Origin: Bacillota bacterium
Lineage (GTDB): Bacteria; Bacillota; Sulfobacillia; JACIYH01
Direction: 5' to 3'
DNA: 64,000 nucleotides
Assembly: GCA_030019365.1 (NCBI GenBank)
Contig: JASEFA010000002.1
Span: 121,525-185,524, forward strand
Each line of letters starts with the position of its first letter. Position 1 is the first letter of the stretch. Both the position numbers and the translations under genes were made by a program. Shown piece by piece: positions 44,785-53,814 of this stretch. The notes beneath the pieces are model-generated. The model was not told the origin of the DNA and made no database searches. It was given only the letters and a program-made list of their open reading frames with translations.

Positions 44785-45177
44785 CTAGGCGCGCAATTCG
44801 CCTGAGGCCCGCTCCAGCATCGCTTTCGCGAGTTCAATCGCCTGATTCGGCACCTTGTACCCATCGGCGTCCTTGTCCAGCAGCCTTTCGTCGTGCAGTC
44901 TCTTGAGAACCGGGCGCAAGGTACCACCTTTGATGCCAGTGTGCCGCTCAATCTGCTTCGGAAGTACCGCCTCCTTTTCAGTGAGGCCCAGAGCCCGAAC
45001 TGCCTTGCGCGCCAACAGGTACGCCAGAACCTTGCCTGGGGCAGGCAGCCGATTCCAGGCAGGCGTAAAGCGAATGGTGCCCGTACCTTTCTCAACCAAG
45101 ACGAAGGCTTTCAAAATGGTGGCCAGCAATTCGCGGTCGAGGGCCTCGGGATCCACCAACAAGTCCTGGAGACCCAT
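44785..45177 (-). CDS. winged-helix protein, first gene of HerA/HEPN operon
   Basis: 130 aa from ATG 45177 with GGAGGTG upstream. The sequence GKVLAYLLARKAVRALGLTE, VLPKQIERHTGIKGGTLRPV and LKRLHDERLLDKDADGYKVP is a MarR-like winged helix. It could be the operon's regulator: the start lies only 21 bases downstream of the predicted -10 box. It could equally be a structural part of the system, since its neighbours also carry winged helices. Confidence 0.7.
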   Translation of the reverse strand: MGLQDLLVDPEALDRELLATILKAFVLVEKGTGTIRFTPAWNRLPAPGKVLAYLLARKAVRALGLTEKEAVLPKQIERHTGIKGGTLRPVLKRLHDERLLDKDADGYKVPNQAIELAKAMLERASGELRA

Positions 45178-45197
45178 GAAACTCACCTCCGACGCCA

Positions 45198-45226
45198 ATG
45201 ATACCCCAAGTCCGCGTCCATGTCAA
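45198..45226 (-). promoter_or_regulatory. sigma-70-type promoter of HerA/HEPN operon
   Basis: On the minus strand: TTGACA (45226-45221), a 17-base spacer, then TATCAT (45203-45198). The -35 is consensus and the -10 matches 4 of 6. The start codon follows 21 bases after the -10, so the leader is very short. Confidence 0.75.
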
Positions 45227-45683
45227 GTATAGGCAGTTGGGAGCGCCGAGTGCGTTCTATGCCACGGTCGAGAACTGAGCAACTATCTAATGCATCACCA
45301 GGAAGTGGAACTCCGCCGCAAACGCGGCCAAGTAACAACCGACTGCCCTAGACTTAGACACATCCGACGATCCGGGATAAACGTTTCTATCTATAACTAT
45401 CTCATACACTGAACGTAGAAGTGAAAACCGCTCACAGAATACCCCCGGGGCAGACGGCCAGGCGGCCTGACACAATATTCCTCTTATGAGTCGGCGCGTC
45501 AGAGATAGTAACGAGGACTGCGCAACCAAATCCTCCGTAAACAAAGGACACAGATAGACGCGCCAATCCAACCGCGTGCAGGGAAAGCTAACTAGTTCCC
45601 CCTGAAAAACGCCCCCCGCGGGTCGCCACCCAATCCCAACCTCCCTGATGAGAGGAGGCTGTCTTCCCCTGAACCACCCTGTC
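45227..45683. other. intergenic, no gene seen
   Basis: About 450 bases, more AT-rich than the surroundings, separating the HerA/HEPN operon promoter from the decayed transposase. Short frames here lack start signals or recognisable sequence. Confidence 0.5.
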
Positions 45684-47150
45684 TCACGTGAGAGCCGCCA
45701 TCTTGCTCAGGTTGTGGGCCAGGATTGCCCAGCCCGCCCAGGTTTCCGCCCCCGCACGACCCCGGGACCTGCTACGATCCAATCCGAACTTGCGCTTCAG
45801 AAGGCTGATCCTGCCCTCGCACCCTGCCCGCCACCTCGCCAGGCGTCTGAACCATGCCTGTCGCTCAAACACCTTGCGGGCGGCACTCTTGTTGCCTCTG
45901 TACGGGATGCACACGTGCTCGATCCCTCGCACCTCAAGCTCCCTTTCCTGGCGCCGGTTGGAGAAGCCACGGTCGGTGGCAAGTTCCTTGGCGGCCTCCC
46001 GAACTGCCGCTCATGGCGCTTGACCGCGGCAGGCAGCAGCTTTTCGTCCGGCGGGTTCCCCTGAGCGAGTTCGCACCCCGAGACGATGCCGTTTTCCACT
46101 TCCTGCAATGCCACCTTGTAACCGAACTCGGTGGGCTCCTTGAGCCTCCCCCGCCTGATCGGCCTCGCATCCGGATCAAAGACGCTGACCAGCCGGTCTG
46201 CGACGTGGCGGTTGCCTGCCACCACCTGCTTTGCTTGAGCCACAGCCCGTCCCAGGAGGGCGACACCGCGCTCGAGCCGGTCCACCAGACGCTCTACCCC
46301 CGCCGCGCATTGAACGCCGGCCTCGGACAGCTCAGCCTTGGCTTGCGAGAGAACCTTCCCAGCCTGGCGGGCCACCCTGCGCCCGATGACCGCAATCTTG
46401 GCCGTAACCTGGTCTACCTCCGCCCACGCGTAACCCGTCCTGCGCCGCAGCACCTTCGCGATCTCAAGCAGCCTCTTTTTGGCCGCGCGGGTGGAGCTGC
46501 GGAATCTGACGGTTGCCGCCACTCCGGAAGCCTAGCTCCTCGTGACCACCCTGGTCACCAGCTTGATCCCGTCCGCCAGCAGGCCGGCGTCGGTTGGGTA
46601 GCGGATGTTGGCCTGGACGAGGGTGGTATCCACCCTCAGCTTCCTGCCGCGAATCAGCTTCTCTTCCCGGGCCTTCTGAACGAGCAACTCGTTGAGTTCC
46701 CTGAGCGTCTCCGGCCCGCACCTCTTCACCAGCTTGATCCGGGTGGTGGGATGGGGAGGCAACTGGTTCAGGGGGATGCGGCAGAATCGCCGCCACATGA
46801 CGCTGTCGGAGACCTCGCGCACCAGGGTCTCGTATCCCAGGCCGTGGCGGAACTTGAGGTACATGAGGCGGAGGAAGGTGTCCAGGGGGATGGTGGGACG
46901 GCCGATTCTCTTGCTGAATCGCCGGCGGTAGGGAGCAAGGAAGCGGTCGTCGTCGAGGATCTTGTCCACCCTGGCAAGTTCGGGGCTGAGTTGGGTCAAC
47001 TCCGGGGGCAGTGCCGCATCCCACAGGGTGATTTGGGTTGGGTCTCGCGCAACATCCGGGTGCCACCTCGCAGGAGGAACAGCTTTCCGTATCGAAACAA
47101 GATACGGGGTTCCTCCTGTGGGTAGAGGGTTTGGTTTGCCAACTCAACCA
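45684..47150 (-). pseudogene. DUF772-type (IS1182/ISNCY-like) transposase, multiply frameshifted
   Basis: Four pieces on the minus strand. About 47150-47045: MVELANQTLYPQEEPRILFR. After a shift, 46999-46532: FSKRIGRPTIPLDTFLRLMY, RHGLGYETLVREVSDSVMWR, the DUF772 N-terminal domain. Then 46522 to about 45940: VRRRTGYAWAEVDQVTAKI-like helical region and SVFDPDARPIRRGRLKEPTE, the DDE aspartate region. Finally 45932-45684: RLARWRAGCEGRISLLKRKF and ILAHNLSKMAALT, the glutamate region and C terminus. At least three frameshifts make it non-functional. No clear terminal inverted repeats were found. Confidence 0.8.
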
Positions 47151-47195
47151 TTCTATCCCGCAGGCAGGGATCCCTCCTTTTACGGGCCGCAAACC

Positions 47196-47411
47196 CTACG
47201 GAATCATGGGTTTCTGCCATCCAGTACCCCAGACTTTTTCATGGGGAACTATATAGGTTACGGCCTCCGACCACGCCCTCAACACACCACCGTAGAGGGG
47301 GACCCGCTGCGAGCCCCCATCCTTCTTTATGGCCTCGACTTCCTCAGCCAGAGCGGTGACCATCTCTTTCGTGACCACTTCATACTGGTCATGAGCTTCC
47401 GGCGACCGCAT
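47196..47411 (-). pseudogene. N-terminal remnant of a helicase-like protein
   Basis: QYEVVTKEMVTALAEEVEAI followed by KKDGGSQRVPLYGGVL, after which the sequence loses meaning. The same N terminus occurs at 56504-56809 (EYEVTTREMIVALAEEIEAV). It resembles the start of a family of UPF1/Dna2-like superfamily I helicases in Bacillota. The rest of the gene is missing. Confidence 0.4.
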
Positions 47412-47747
47412 GCCCCCGCCTCCCTTCGGCCCGCCAACGGACGCCGACCTCCTCACCTTACGGCACCGCTGACCCCCCACCCCTCCCTCGTCGACATGAG
47501 CAAGCGCAAGCGATCGTCTCTACCATAGAGCGCCAGGTGTCTTTCAGCATAGGCCATGACTGTTCCTTCATCGGCCGGATCGGCTGGTAGGCATGTCCGT
47601 CGCGACCGTACTCAGGTGCGTGGCCACCGTGTTGTGGCCCCCGCCATCACCGAGGCGGAGGCAGGCGCAGGCGCCCTAGCTGTAGAATCTGGCAGGGGGG
47701 TTGCACTGGTCCGGAACCTGCCAGGAGTTGCGTAGGTGGAGGGGGAA

Positions 47748-50009
47748 ATGATGGCGGTGCCGGTCCCCGAAGATCTGAGGGAGCAGTTGGTGGCCGTGCA
47801 TAACGAGCTGCGTTCTGAGGGGAAGGTGATCGGTGAGCAGGCGATCCGCGAGTATCAGGCAAGGTTTCGGGAGCGGTTTGGTCCCGAGGCGTTGGTGGCG
47901 CTCGATGGGAAAGATCTGCTGGACACCATGCACAATCACTCCACCCGCGACAGCCTGGTGTACTGGTTGGAGTTCAAGAACGACGACGAATTCCGTACCG
48001 ACTGTTTCGGTGGCATCGGCGGGGGAAGTGCTCTTAACTACAAGATCTACCGCCGGAAGGAAACCGGCGAGTGGATCACGGGGAGCCCCCAACACCAGAA
48101 GCCCATCACGGTCGACGAAGCCATCCTCATTGCCCGCCGCCACAGGGATCAGTTGATCCAGGCGAGCCGTGCCCTGGCAGAGCTTCCGCCGGGCGCCTCA
48201 GACGAGCAATACCTGGCACTTCAGCACCGTCTCGCCGCGGTGGCTCCTGACGTGAGCGACACCGCCTGGGGGCACAAGTACCTGAGCCTCTTGTACCCGG
48301 ACAAGCTCGACGACTTCCACAGTGAACTGTGGCAGAGGTTCTACCTGGTGAAGCTCTTACAGGAGCCCCCGCCCCATGGGGGACGCTATGTGGCTGCCGG
48401 GCGTTACGTGCGCCTGGCAACCCACTTCGGCTGGCCGATGACTGACCTGACCGCGGTGTTGAAAGGACAGTTCGGGAGTCCCCACCGCTACTGGGCGTTC
48501 AATCTCGGACCGCACGCGCCGCCGGGGGAGGTGATGCGAGACCGCCAGATCGTGGCGCTGGGCTTTCCTGCGCTCGGTGACCTGTCCTGGCTAACCCCGA
48601 GGCAAGAAAGTATCGCCAGCCTTGCGGGGAAGATCTCGGCTGCGTATCCGTCCCTGGCGCAGGAGGCGCTGACTCTGGCGAGGCAGATGAACTGGTTCGT
48701 GACCCGAGTTTCCGAGCGGGACATCGTTGTCGTGGTCCGCGGCCAGGACGTGCTCGGCATCGGCCGGGTGGCTGGTGGCTACATGTTCAGCGGGGAGACG
48801 GATTTCCCCCATCGCGTGCCCGTGGAGTGGCTTGCCGAAGGGGATGCCCTGCGGCAGGTGAATCTGAACGCCCTGGGATTGGCACCCATGGGCGAAACAG
48901 CCCTCCTCTCACGCATAGGTGACCACCGCGCAATTCTGCAGATCGAAAGGCTATCCCGGGTCCAGCCTCCGCCACCCCCTCCCGACGGGCTCAGGGACAT
49001 TCCCAGGCGCATCCAGGACATCCTGGAACGCAAGGGGCAGGTGATCCTGTACGGGCCGCCGGGCACCGGCAAGACTTACTGGGCGGAATGGACCGCCCGC
49101 GAACTGGCGGCACGCCACGCCTTCGGTAAGCCCTTCGGTGATCTGGCCTCCGTTCAGAAGGAGGAAGTGGTGGGCTCGGCGGGAGAGGCGGGAGGCCTGG
49201 TGCGGATGTGCTGTTTCCACCCCGCCTTTGGCTACGAGGACTTCATCGAAGGCTACCGCCCTCAGAACATCGAGGGGCAGCTCAGCTTCACCTTGCAAGA
49301 CGGCATCTTCAAGCGGCTCTGCCGGGATGCCGCCGCGCGGCCCGATCGCAGGTTCTACCTGGTCATCGACGAGATCAACCGCGGCGACATCCCGCGCATC
49401 TTCGGCGAGCTCCTCACCGTGCTCGAGAAATCGAGGCGCAGCCAGCCCATCCTGCTGCCGCTCTCGGGCGAGATCCTGCGCGTGCCTGAGAACGTGTACA
49501 TCATCAGCACCATGAACACGGCGGACCGGTCAATCGCCCTCCTGGACACCGCCCTGCGCCGGCGCTTCGGGTTCATCGAACTCATGCCCGATCCCGGCGT
49601 CCTCGCGGATGCGGTAGTGGAGGGGATCCCCCTGGGTCGCTGGCTGGAGGCGCTCAACGAGCGCATCTGCGAGCACATCGGCCGCGACGCCCGCAACCTG
49701 CAAATCGGCCATTCCTACCTCCTGCACCGCGGGCGCCCTGTCACCACCTTCGAGCAACTGGTGCGCGTACTGAGGGACGACATCCTGCCGCTCCTGCAGG
49801 AGTACTGCTACGAGGACTATGCAACCCTGGAGAACATCCTGGGGAACCGCCTGGTGGACCTTCCCCGCCAGCGCTTCCGGGAGGAGCCTTTCGACCCCAA
49901 CCGCAAGGAGGAGTTGCTGGAAGCCCTGCGTGCGATCGCTCCGGACATCATCACCTCGCCGGAGGCCATCCGGGCCGAAGCCGAAGCGGCCGAAGAGGAC
50001 GAGAACTGA
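47748..50009 (+). CDS. mcrB: McrB, GTP-dependent restriction AAA+ subunit
   Basis: 753 aa from ATG 47748 (GGAGG five bases upstream; GTG 47736 after AGGAG is also possible). The N-terminal ~400 residues are DNA-recognition and EVE/PUA-like modules (RDRQIVALGFPALGDLSWL). The motor domain has Walker A GPPGTGKT (436-443), FHPAFGYEDFIEGYRP, Walker B DEINRG (541-546) and the McrB GTP signature MNTADRS (589-595). McrB hexamers hydrolyse GTP, translocate DNA and activate McrC cleavage at modified cytosines. The N-terminal domain decides which modification is read and differs from E. coli McrB. It is followed 47 bases later by mcrC. Confidence 0.95.
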   Translation: MMAVPVPEDLREQLVAVHNELRSEGKVIGEQAIREYQARFRERFGPEALVALDGKDLLDTMHNHSTRDSLVYWLEFKNDDEFRTDCFGGIGGGSALNYKIYRRKETGEWITGSPQHQKPITVDEAILIARRHRDQLIQASRALAELPPGASDEQYLALQHRLAAVAPDVSDTAWGHKYLSLLYPDKLDDFHSELWQRFYLVKLLQEPPPHGGRYVAAGRYVRLATHFGWPMTDLTAVLKGQFGSPHRYWAFNLGPHAPPGEVMRDRQIVALGFPALGDLSWLTPRQESIASLAGKISAAYPSLAQEALTLARQMNWFVTRVSERDIVVVVRGQDVLGIGRVAGGYMFSGETDFPHRVPVEWLAEGDALRQVNLNALGLAPMGETALLSRIGDHRAILQIERLSRVQPPPPPPDGLRDIPRRIQDILERKGQVILYGPPGTGKTYWAEWTARELAARHAFGKPFGDLASVQKEEVVGSAGEAGGLVRMCCFHPAFGYEDFIEGYRPQNIEGQLSFTLQDGIFKRLCRDAAARPDRRFYLVIDEINRGDIPRIFGELLTVLEKSRRSQPILLPLSGEILRVPENVYIISTMNTADRSIALLDTALRRRFGFIELMPDPGVLADAVVEGIPLGRWLEALNERICEHIGRDARNLQIGHSYLLHRGRPVTTFEQLVRVLRDDILPLLQEYCYEDYATLENILGNRLVDLPRQRFREEPFDPNRKEELLEALRAIAPDIITSPEAIRAEAEAAEEDEN

Positions 50010-50056
50010 AGGCCCGGCAGGCGCGCGGGCGTCAGTGGGCCGTCAGGGGGGTAACC

Positions 50057-51472
50057 ATGGACGGCGAGGGCCGGAACGGGGAGAGGGCGCGCGGGGGTGG
50101 CGGGGGTGGCCGCGGCGCCATTCGGCTGCACATGAGCGAATGGCAGACGGCTGCCCCTGATCCGCGTGATCCCCTCGGCAGCAGGCTGGTCGGCCTGAAC
50201 CTGTCCGCTCACCCCGGTGCCCGCCGGCTGGCTGAAGAGTTGTCCCGGGAGGGGATACTGGAGGTCCTCGAGCTGGTCGACGGCCTGCGCATCCGTACCA
50301 GCTCTTACGTGGGTGTGCTGCGCCTGGGCCCCTTGCACATCAGCATCGAGCCCAAGATCCCGGGTCCGGCCCTGCTCTCCCTGCTCCGCTACGCCTACGG
50401 CCTGAGGCAGCTCAGGCTGGTGGGTGAGGTTGACATCACCGCAGGGCAACTGTCCTTCCCCGACCTCCTGCTGCACCAACTGGCCGCCGAGGCGGGGGAG
50501 CTCGTCGCCCGTGGCCTGCATCGCCGCTACATCCGCCGGCACGAGGTACTCCCGGCACCGCGGGGCCGCATCGACTTTGCGACCCTGGCGCGGCGGTACC
50601 CTGCCGACGCCGCCCTGCCCTGCTGGCACCATCCCCGCCTCGCCGACTGCCTGCCCAACCAGGTACTCCTGGCGGGCCTGCAGTTTGGGACGGCCATCAC
50701 CGAGGACGTGGCCCTGCGCGGGAACCTGCGCCGGGTGGCCGCCTTGCTGGCGGACGACGTTGCCCCGGCGCGGCTCGACCGCCCCACCTTCCGCCGGCTT
50801 CACCTGCAAATGGACCGGCTTACCCGATCCTACCGGCCCGCCCTCACGCTGATTGAGATGCTGGTGGAGGGCCAGGGGCTGTCCGCCGACGGCGAGGCGC
50901 ACCCGCTGCAACTCCCGGGATTCCTCTTCGACATGAACCGGTTCTTCCAGGCGCTCCTCACGCGCTTCCTGACTGAGAACCTGGAGGGATATACGGTACG
51001 CCCCGAATACCGGCTCACGGGAATGCTCGGCTACCATCCCGACTATAACCCCCGGGGCCGGACAGCCCATGCGCCCCGCCCCGACATGCTCGTCGTACCC
51101 GCCACTGCCGCTGCTGGCCCATCGGGTCCCGCCCCTGCACCGGCGGCGGTACTCGACGCCAAGTACCGCGACCTCTGGGAGAATCCCCCTCCGCGGGACA
51201 TGCTCTACCAGCTGGCCATGTACGCCCTCAGCACGCCGGGCCGCTCCGCGGCCATCCTGTACCCGACCACCTGCCCCGTGGCCAGCGAGCAGCGCGTTGA
51301 GGTACGCGACCCCGCTTCCGGCTCCCGCCAGGCCCTGGTAGCCCTGCGCCCCGTCCACGTGGACTACCTCGCCGCACTCATAGACGCGCCAGCCGCCTCC
51401 TCGACCGCCCTCCGCCGCCAGCGCCGGCAGTACGCCCACTACCTCGCCTTCTCCCGCTCCCCCGCGCCATGA
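50057..51472 (+). CDS. mcrC: McrC, PD-(D/E)XK nuclease subunit
   Basis: 471 aa from ATG 50057, preceded by AGGGGGG. A glycine-rich tail precedes the McrC N-terminal barrel (YVGVLRLGPLHISIEPKIPG). A helical centre carries LLHQLAAEAGELVARGLHRR and RHEVLPAPRGRIDFATLARR. The nuclease motif is AVLDAKYRDL near residue 365-375 (D-x-K), with the preceding acidic residue in RPDMLVVP. ATG 50132 would remove the low-complexity start but has no ribosome binding site. It cleaves DNA in complex with McrB. Confidence 0.95.
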   Translation: MDGEGRNGERARGGGGGGRGAIRLHMSEWQTAAPDPRDPLGSRLVGLNLSAHPGARRLAEELSREGILEVLELVDGLRIRTSSYVGVLRLGPLHISIEPKIPGPALLSLLRYAYGLRQLRLVGEVDITAGQLSFPDLLLHQLAAEAGELVARGLHRRYIRRHEVLPAPRGRIDFATLARRYPADAALPCWHHPRLADCLPNQVLLAGLQFGTAITEDVALRGNLRRVAALLADDVAPARLDRPTFRRLHLQMDRLTRSYRPALTLIEMLVEGQGLSADGEAHPLQLPGFLFDMNRFFQALLTRFLTENLEGYTVRPEYRLTGMLGYHPDYNPRGRTAHAPRPDMLVVPATAAAGPSGPAPAPAAVLDAKYRDLWENPPPRDMLYQLAMYALSTPGRSAAILYPTTCPVASEQRVEVRDPASGSRQALVALRPVHVDYLAALIDAPAASSTALRRQRRQYAHYLAFSRSPAP

Positions 51473-51601
51473 AGGCCCGCGCGTGCGCCGGCCGCCGGGG
51501 TGCGCGCCCGCACTCATCCTGCCGGACGGTGCGGAAAAGGGGCTGCTAGCCGAGCCCCCAGCAGGCAGTAACACCCACCACCGGGATACACCGGGATGGG
51601 C

Positions 51602-51628
51602 TTGACTTGCTTAACAGATTTGTATAGC
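51602..51628 (+). promoter_or_regulatory. candidate promoter of AbiE pair
   Basis: TTGACT (51602-51607) and TATAGC (51623-51628) separated by 15 bases, in an AT-richer stretch 21 bases before the AbiEii start. The spacer is two bases short of optimal, so it may be weak or mis-drawn. Confidence 0.4.
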
Positions 51629-51649
51629 CTGATGTGGAGGTGATGCCGC

Positions 51650-52477
51650 GTGACCTGGGACGAAATCGCAGACCGCGCCTCTGCCGTAGGGGTCCCCCCG
51701 GAACTCTTCTTCCGGGAAGAGCTGCAGAAGTGCGTCCTGGCCTGCCTCAGCGCACAGGAGTTCTTCACAAAAGCAGTCCTCCAGGGCGGCACCGCCCTCC
51801 GACTATTCTACGGCAACCCCCGGTTTTCCGAGGATCTGGACTTTGTACTCCGCGCACCGGATCACCCGACAACCCTTGAGGCACACGCGAACACCATCGG
51901 CGCATTCGTGCGGACCGCCTTTCCCTTCGTGCACGAGACCCGAATCACAACACAGAAACAGACGCCCGCGCTGGAACGAGTCATACTCCGCGTGCGCGGG
52001 CCCCACCCAGCACAAAACCTGCGCCTCAACCTGGAATTGGCGGCCGTGCCGTCATACTCCAACCTTCCAAAGACGCTGGCCTACCAGCCGCTCAACCCCA
52101 CGGTGAGGGTGGAATCCCTGCCCGAGATCCTGGCCGACAAGGCAACCGCAATCATCTTCCGGCCCTATCTCAAAGGCAGAGACGTGTGGGACCTGCACTA
52201 CCTCATCGAAGAACGGGGCCTCAGTATTGACTGGAGCACGGTGGCGCGGAAGGCAAACGACTACGGACACTCCGCGGCAAAGCTCCGCGCACTCACTGCG
52301 GCGGCTGCCGAAAAGCTTGCCCGCGAGGGCACCTCCGCCCTGGCATACGAAATGTCCCGATTCCTCAGCCCCGCGGCACTCCGACAGTACGCAGACACCT
52401 TTCCGGCAATGGCCGAGGCTGCGGCCCGCAGCTTCCAACAACCTGAACCAAGCCGGGGGAGGGAACTCGAGCTGTGA
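51650..52477 (+). CDS. AbiEii/AbiGii nucleotidyltransferase toxin
   Basis: 275 aa, GTG with GGAGG nine bases upstream. It has the nucleotidyltransferase motifs QGGTALRLFYG (45-55) and FSEDLDFVL (59-67), the DUF1814/AbiEii signature, followed by DKATAIIFRPYLKGRDVWDL. AbiEii toxins add nucleotides to RNA (NTP or tRNA 3' end) and cause growth arrest on phage infection, held in check transcriptionally by AbiEi. The next gene is that antitoxin, with a GTGA overlap. The toxin-first order is the reverse of classical abiEi-abiEii operons. Confidence 0.9.
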   Translation: MTWDEIADRASAVGVPPELFFREELQKCVLACLSAQEFFTKAVLQGGTALRLFYGNPRFSEDLDFVLRAPDHPTTLEAHANTIGAFVRTAFPFVHETRITTQKQTPALERVILRVRGPHPAQNLRLNLELAAVPSYSNLPKTLAYQPLNPTVRVESLPEILADKATAIIFRPYLKGRDVWDLHYLIEERGLSIDWSTVARKANDYGHSAAKLRALTAAAAEKLAREGTSALAYEMSRFLSPAALRQYADTFPAMAEAAARSFQQPEPSRGRELEL

Positions 52478-53082
52478 GAACAGCCGACTGGATGCGCCTG
52501 TTCAAGGAGCATCGCCGGAAGAAGCTATTCTCGCTCGCCGACCTTGTCCAGCTCACCGACGAGAAGAGGCCCTCCCTCCTGGTGCAGCTCTCCCGCCTGG
52601 AAAAGGCAGGACTCGTCGACCGGGTGGCCCGGGGGTGGTACGCAAACCCCTTCAATCCCCCCGCCCTCGACGAGATCGCCACCGCCATCAGATTCCCGTC
52701 GTACATCTCGCTCGAATACGCCCTGGCAAGGCACAGCGTGCTCAGCCAGTTCCCGTATACGGTCACGCTGGTCACCGCGCTGCCGCCAGCCGTGCACCAG
52801 GCACATCGCACCAGGTTCGAGTACAGCCACATTAGCAGGCGGCTCTTCTGGGGGTACCGCTACGAAGAAGGAGTCCCGGTGGCTGAACCGGAGAAGGCCC
52901 TGCTTGACCTCATCCACATCCGGCACGTCCGGACCCGCGAGCTGGACCCCACCCGCCTCGCCTCCCTGCTCGACGACATGTACCTCGACGAACTGAACCT
53001 GGACAAGCTGCAGCACTACGCCAAGCGCTTCGACGCCAGGACAAGGGATGCCCTCACCCAAGCAATGACGGCAACCGGTTGA
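52474..53082 (+). CDS. AbiEi antitoxin (winged-helix regulator)
   Basis: 202 aa. N-terminal winged helix (KKLFSLADLVQLTDEKRPSL, LSRLEKAGLVDRVARGWYAN), then the AbiEi C-terminal domain with PSYISLEYALARHSVLSQFP and EGVPVAEPEKALLDLIHIRH. AbiEi represses its own operon and neutralises AbiEii without stable complex formation (type IV behaviour). Start GTG 52474 overlaps the toxin stop. Confidence 0.88.
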   Translation: MRTADWMRLFKEHRRKKLFSLADLVQLTDEKRPSLLVQLSRLEKAGLVDRVARGWYANPFNPPALDEIATAIRFPSYISLEYALARHSVLSQFPYTVTLVTALPPAVHQAHRTRFEYSHISRRLFWGYRYEEGVPVAEPEKALLDLIHIRHVRTRELDPTRLASLLDDMYLDELNLDKLQHYAKRFDARTRDALTQAMTATG

Positions 53083-53099
53083 CGCTGCAACCGGGCTCC

Positions 53100-53160
53100 C
53101 TAGCGCGAGAGGCCCGCGATCAGCCACGCATCGCCGCGACCTACGAAGGAGACCGTGGCT
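53100..53160 (-). pseudogene. C-terminal scrap duplicated at 55947
   Basis: Encodes TVSFVGRGDAWLIAGLSR and a stop on the minus strand, almost the same as VTISFVGRGNAWPIAGFSR at the end of the 55947-56499 remnant; the DNA also matches over about 60 bases. A second, largely deleted copy of that gene. Confidence 0.55.
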
Positions 53161-53251
53161 CTTCCGCCACTCGGGGCCGCAGGAGCGCCAGACCGGCCGC
53201 CAGACGTCGCCACCGGGCGGCAGACGCCACGGGTAGAAAACGGGTATCGAC

Positions 53252-53512
53252 TCATGCGGAGTGGCGGAGCACGGGCAACATAACGTCGAAATGCTTCGTC
53301 AACAACGCCCCCGCTGCCGCAGCAGCCGACTCCCTGGGGCCCCAGAGCGGATGCTCGGCCACGGCGGCGAGCACCTCTAGGACGTCCTCCGCGCGCTGGG
53401 GGAAGAGGGGCACCACCGCCCAGACCGCCACTTCGGCCCCTGCGGCGGCGCCCTGCGTGTGGAGCAGGCGGGCGGCCTCCAGAAGGTCGCCGAGTCGCTG
53501 CCCACGGCGACG
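53252..53512 (-). pseudogene. HEAT-repeat protein remnant
   Basis: A minus-strand frame with RAEDVLEVLAAVAEHPLWGP and RESAAAAAGALLTKHFDVML reads like a HEAT/DNA-alkylation-type repeat (paired helices, 'WxVRExxAxALGxLL'). No intact start and no downstream continuation. It is probably part of a lost larger protein; a chance frame is possible given the high GC. Confidence 0.3.
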
Positions 53513-53814
53513 TGCAGTTCTTCCAGGGCGCGCCTTCGGGCTTCCCGGGTGAGGCCTGAAGTCCCTCTCAGTGCATCTGGATGGGGTTGCGACTACCCGG
53601 GAGCCAGGTGGCAGGATCTCTCTACCCGATGGCGAATGCTTGTTTGTGCAGGGGGTGGGAATCGCGTTGTCTGAAGAAGTCAGGCACCTCATTACGGAGG
53701 CAAACCCTTCGCCGACCAACCTGGCTGATCGACTCCATTGTGCTCGCCGCATCTCAGCTCCTGTACCGCCCCAGAATTAAGTCAGATCGCGGTCCAAGGA
53801 AGGAGGGCACCCGA

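Noticed and set aside
45287-45571. 94-aa minus-strand frame in the intergenic gap
   Set aside because: No ribosome binding site, no domain, and atypical composition for this genome.
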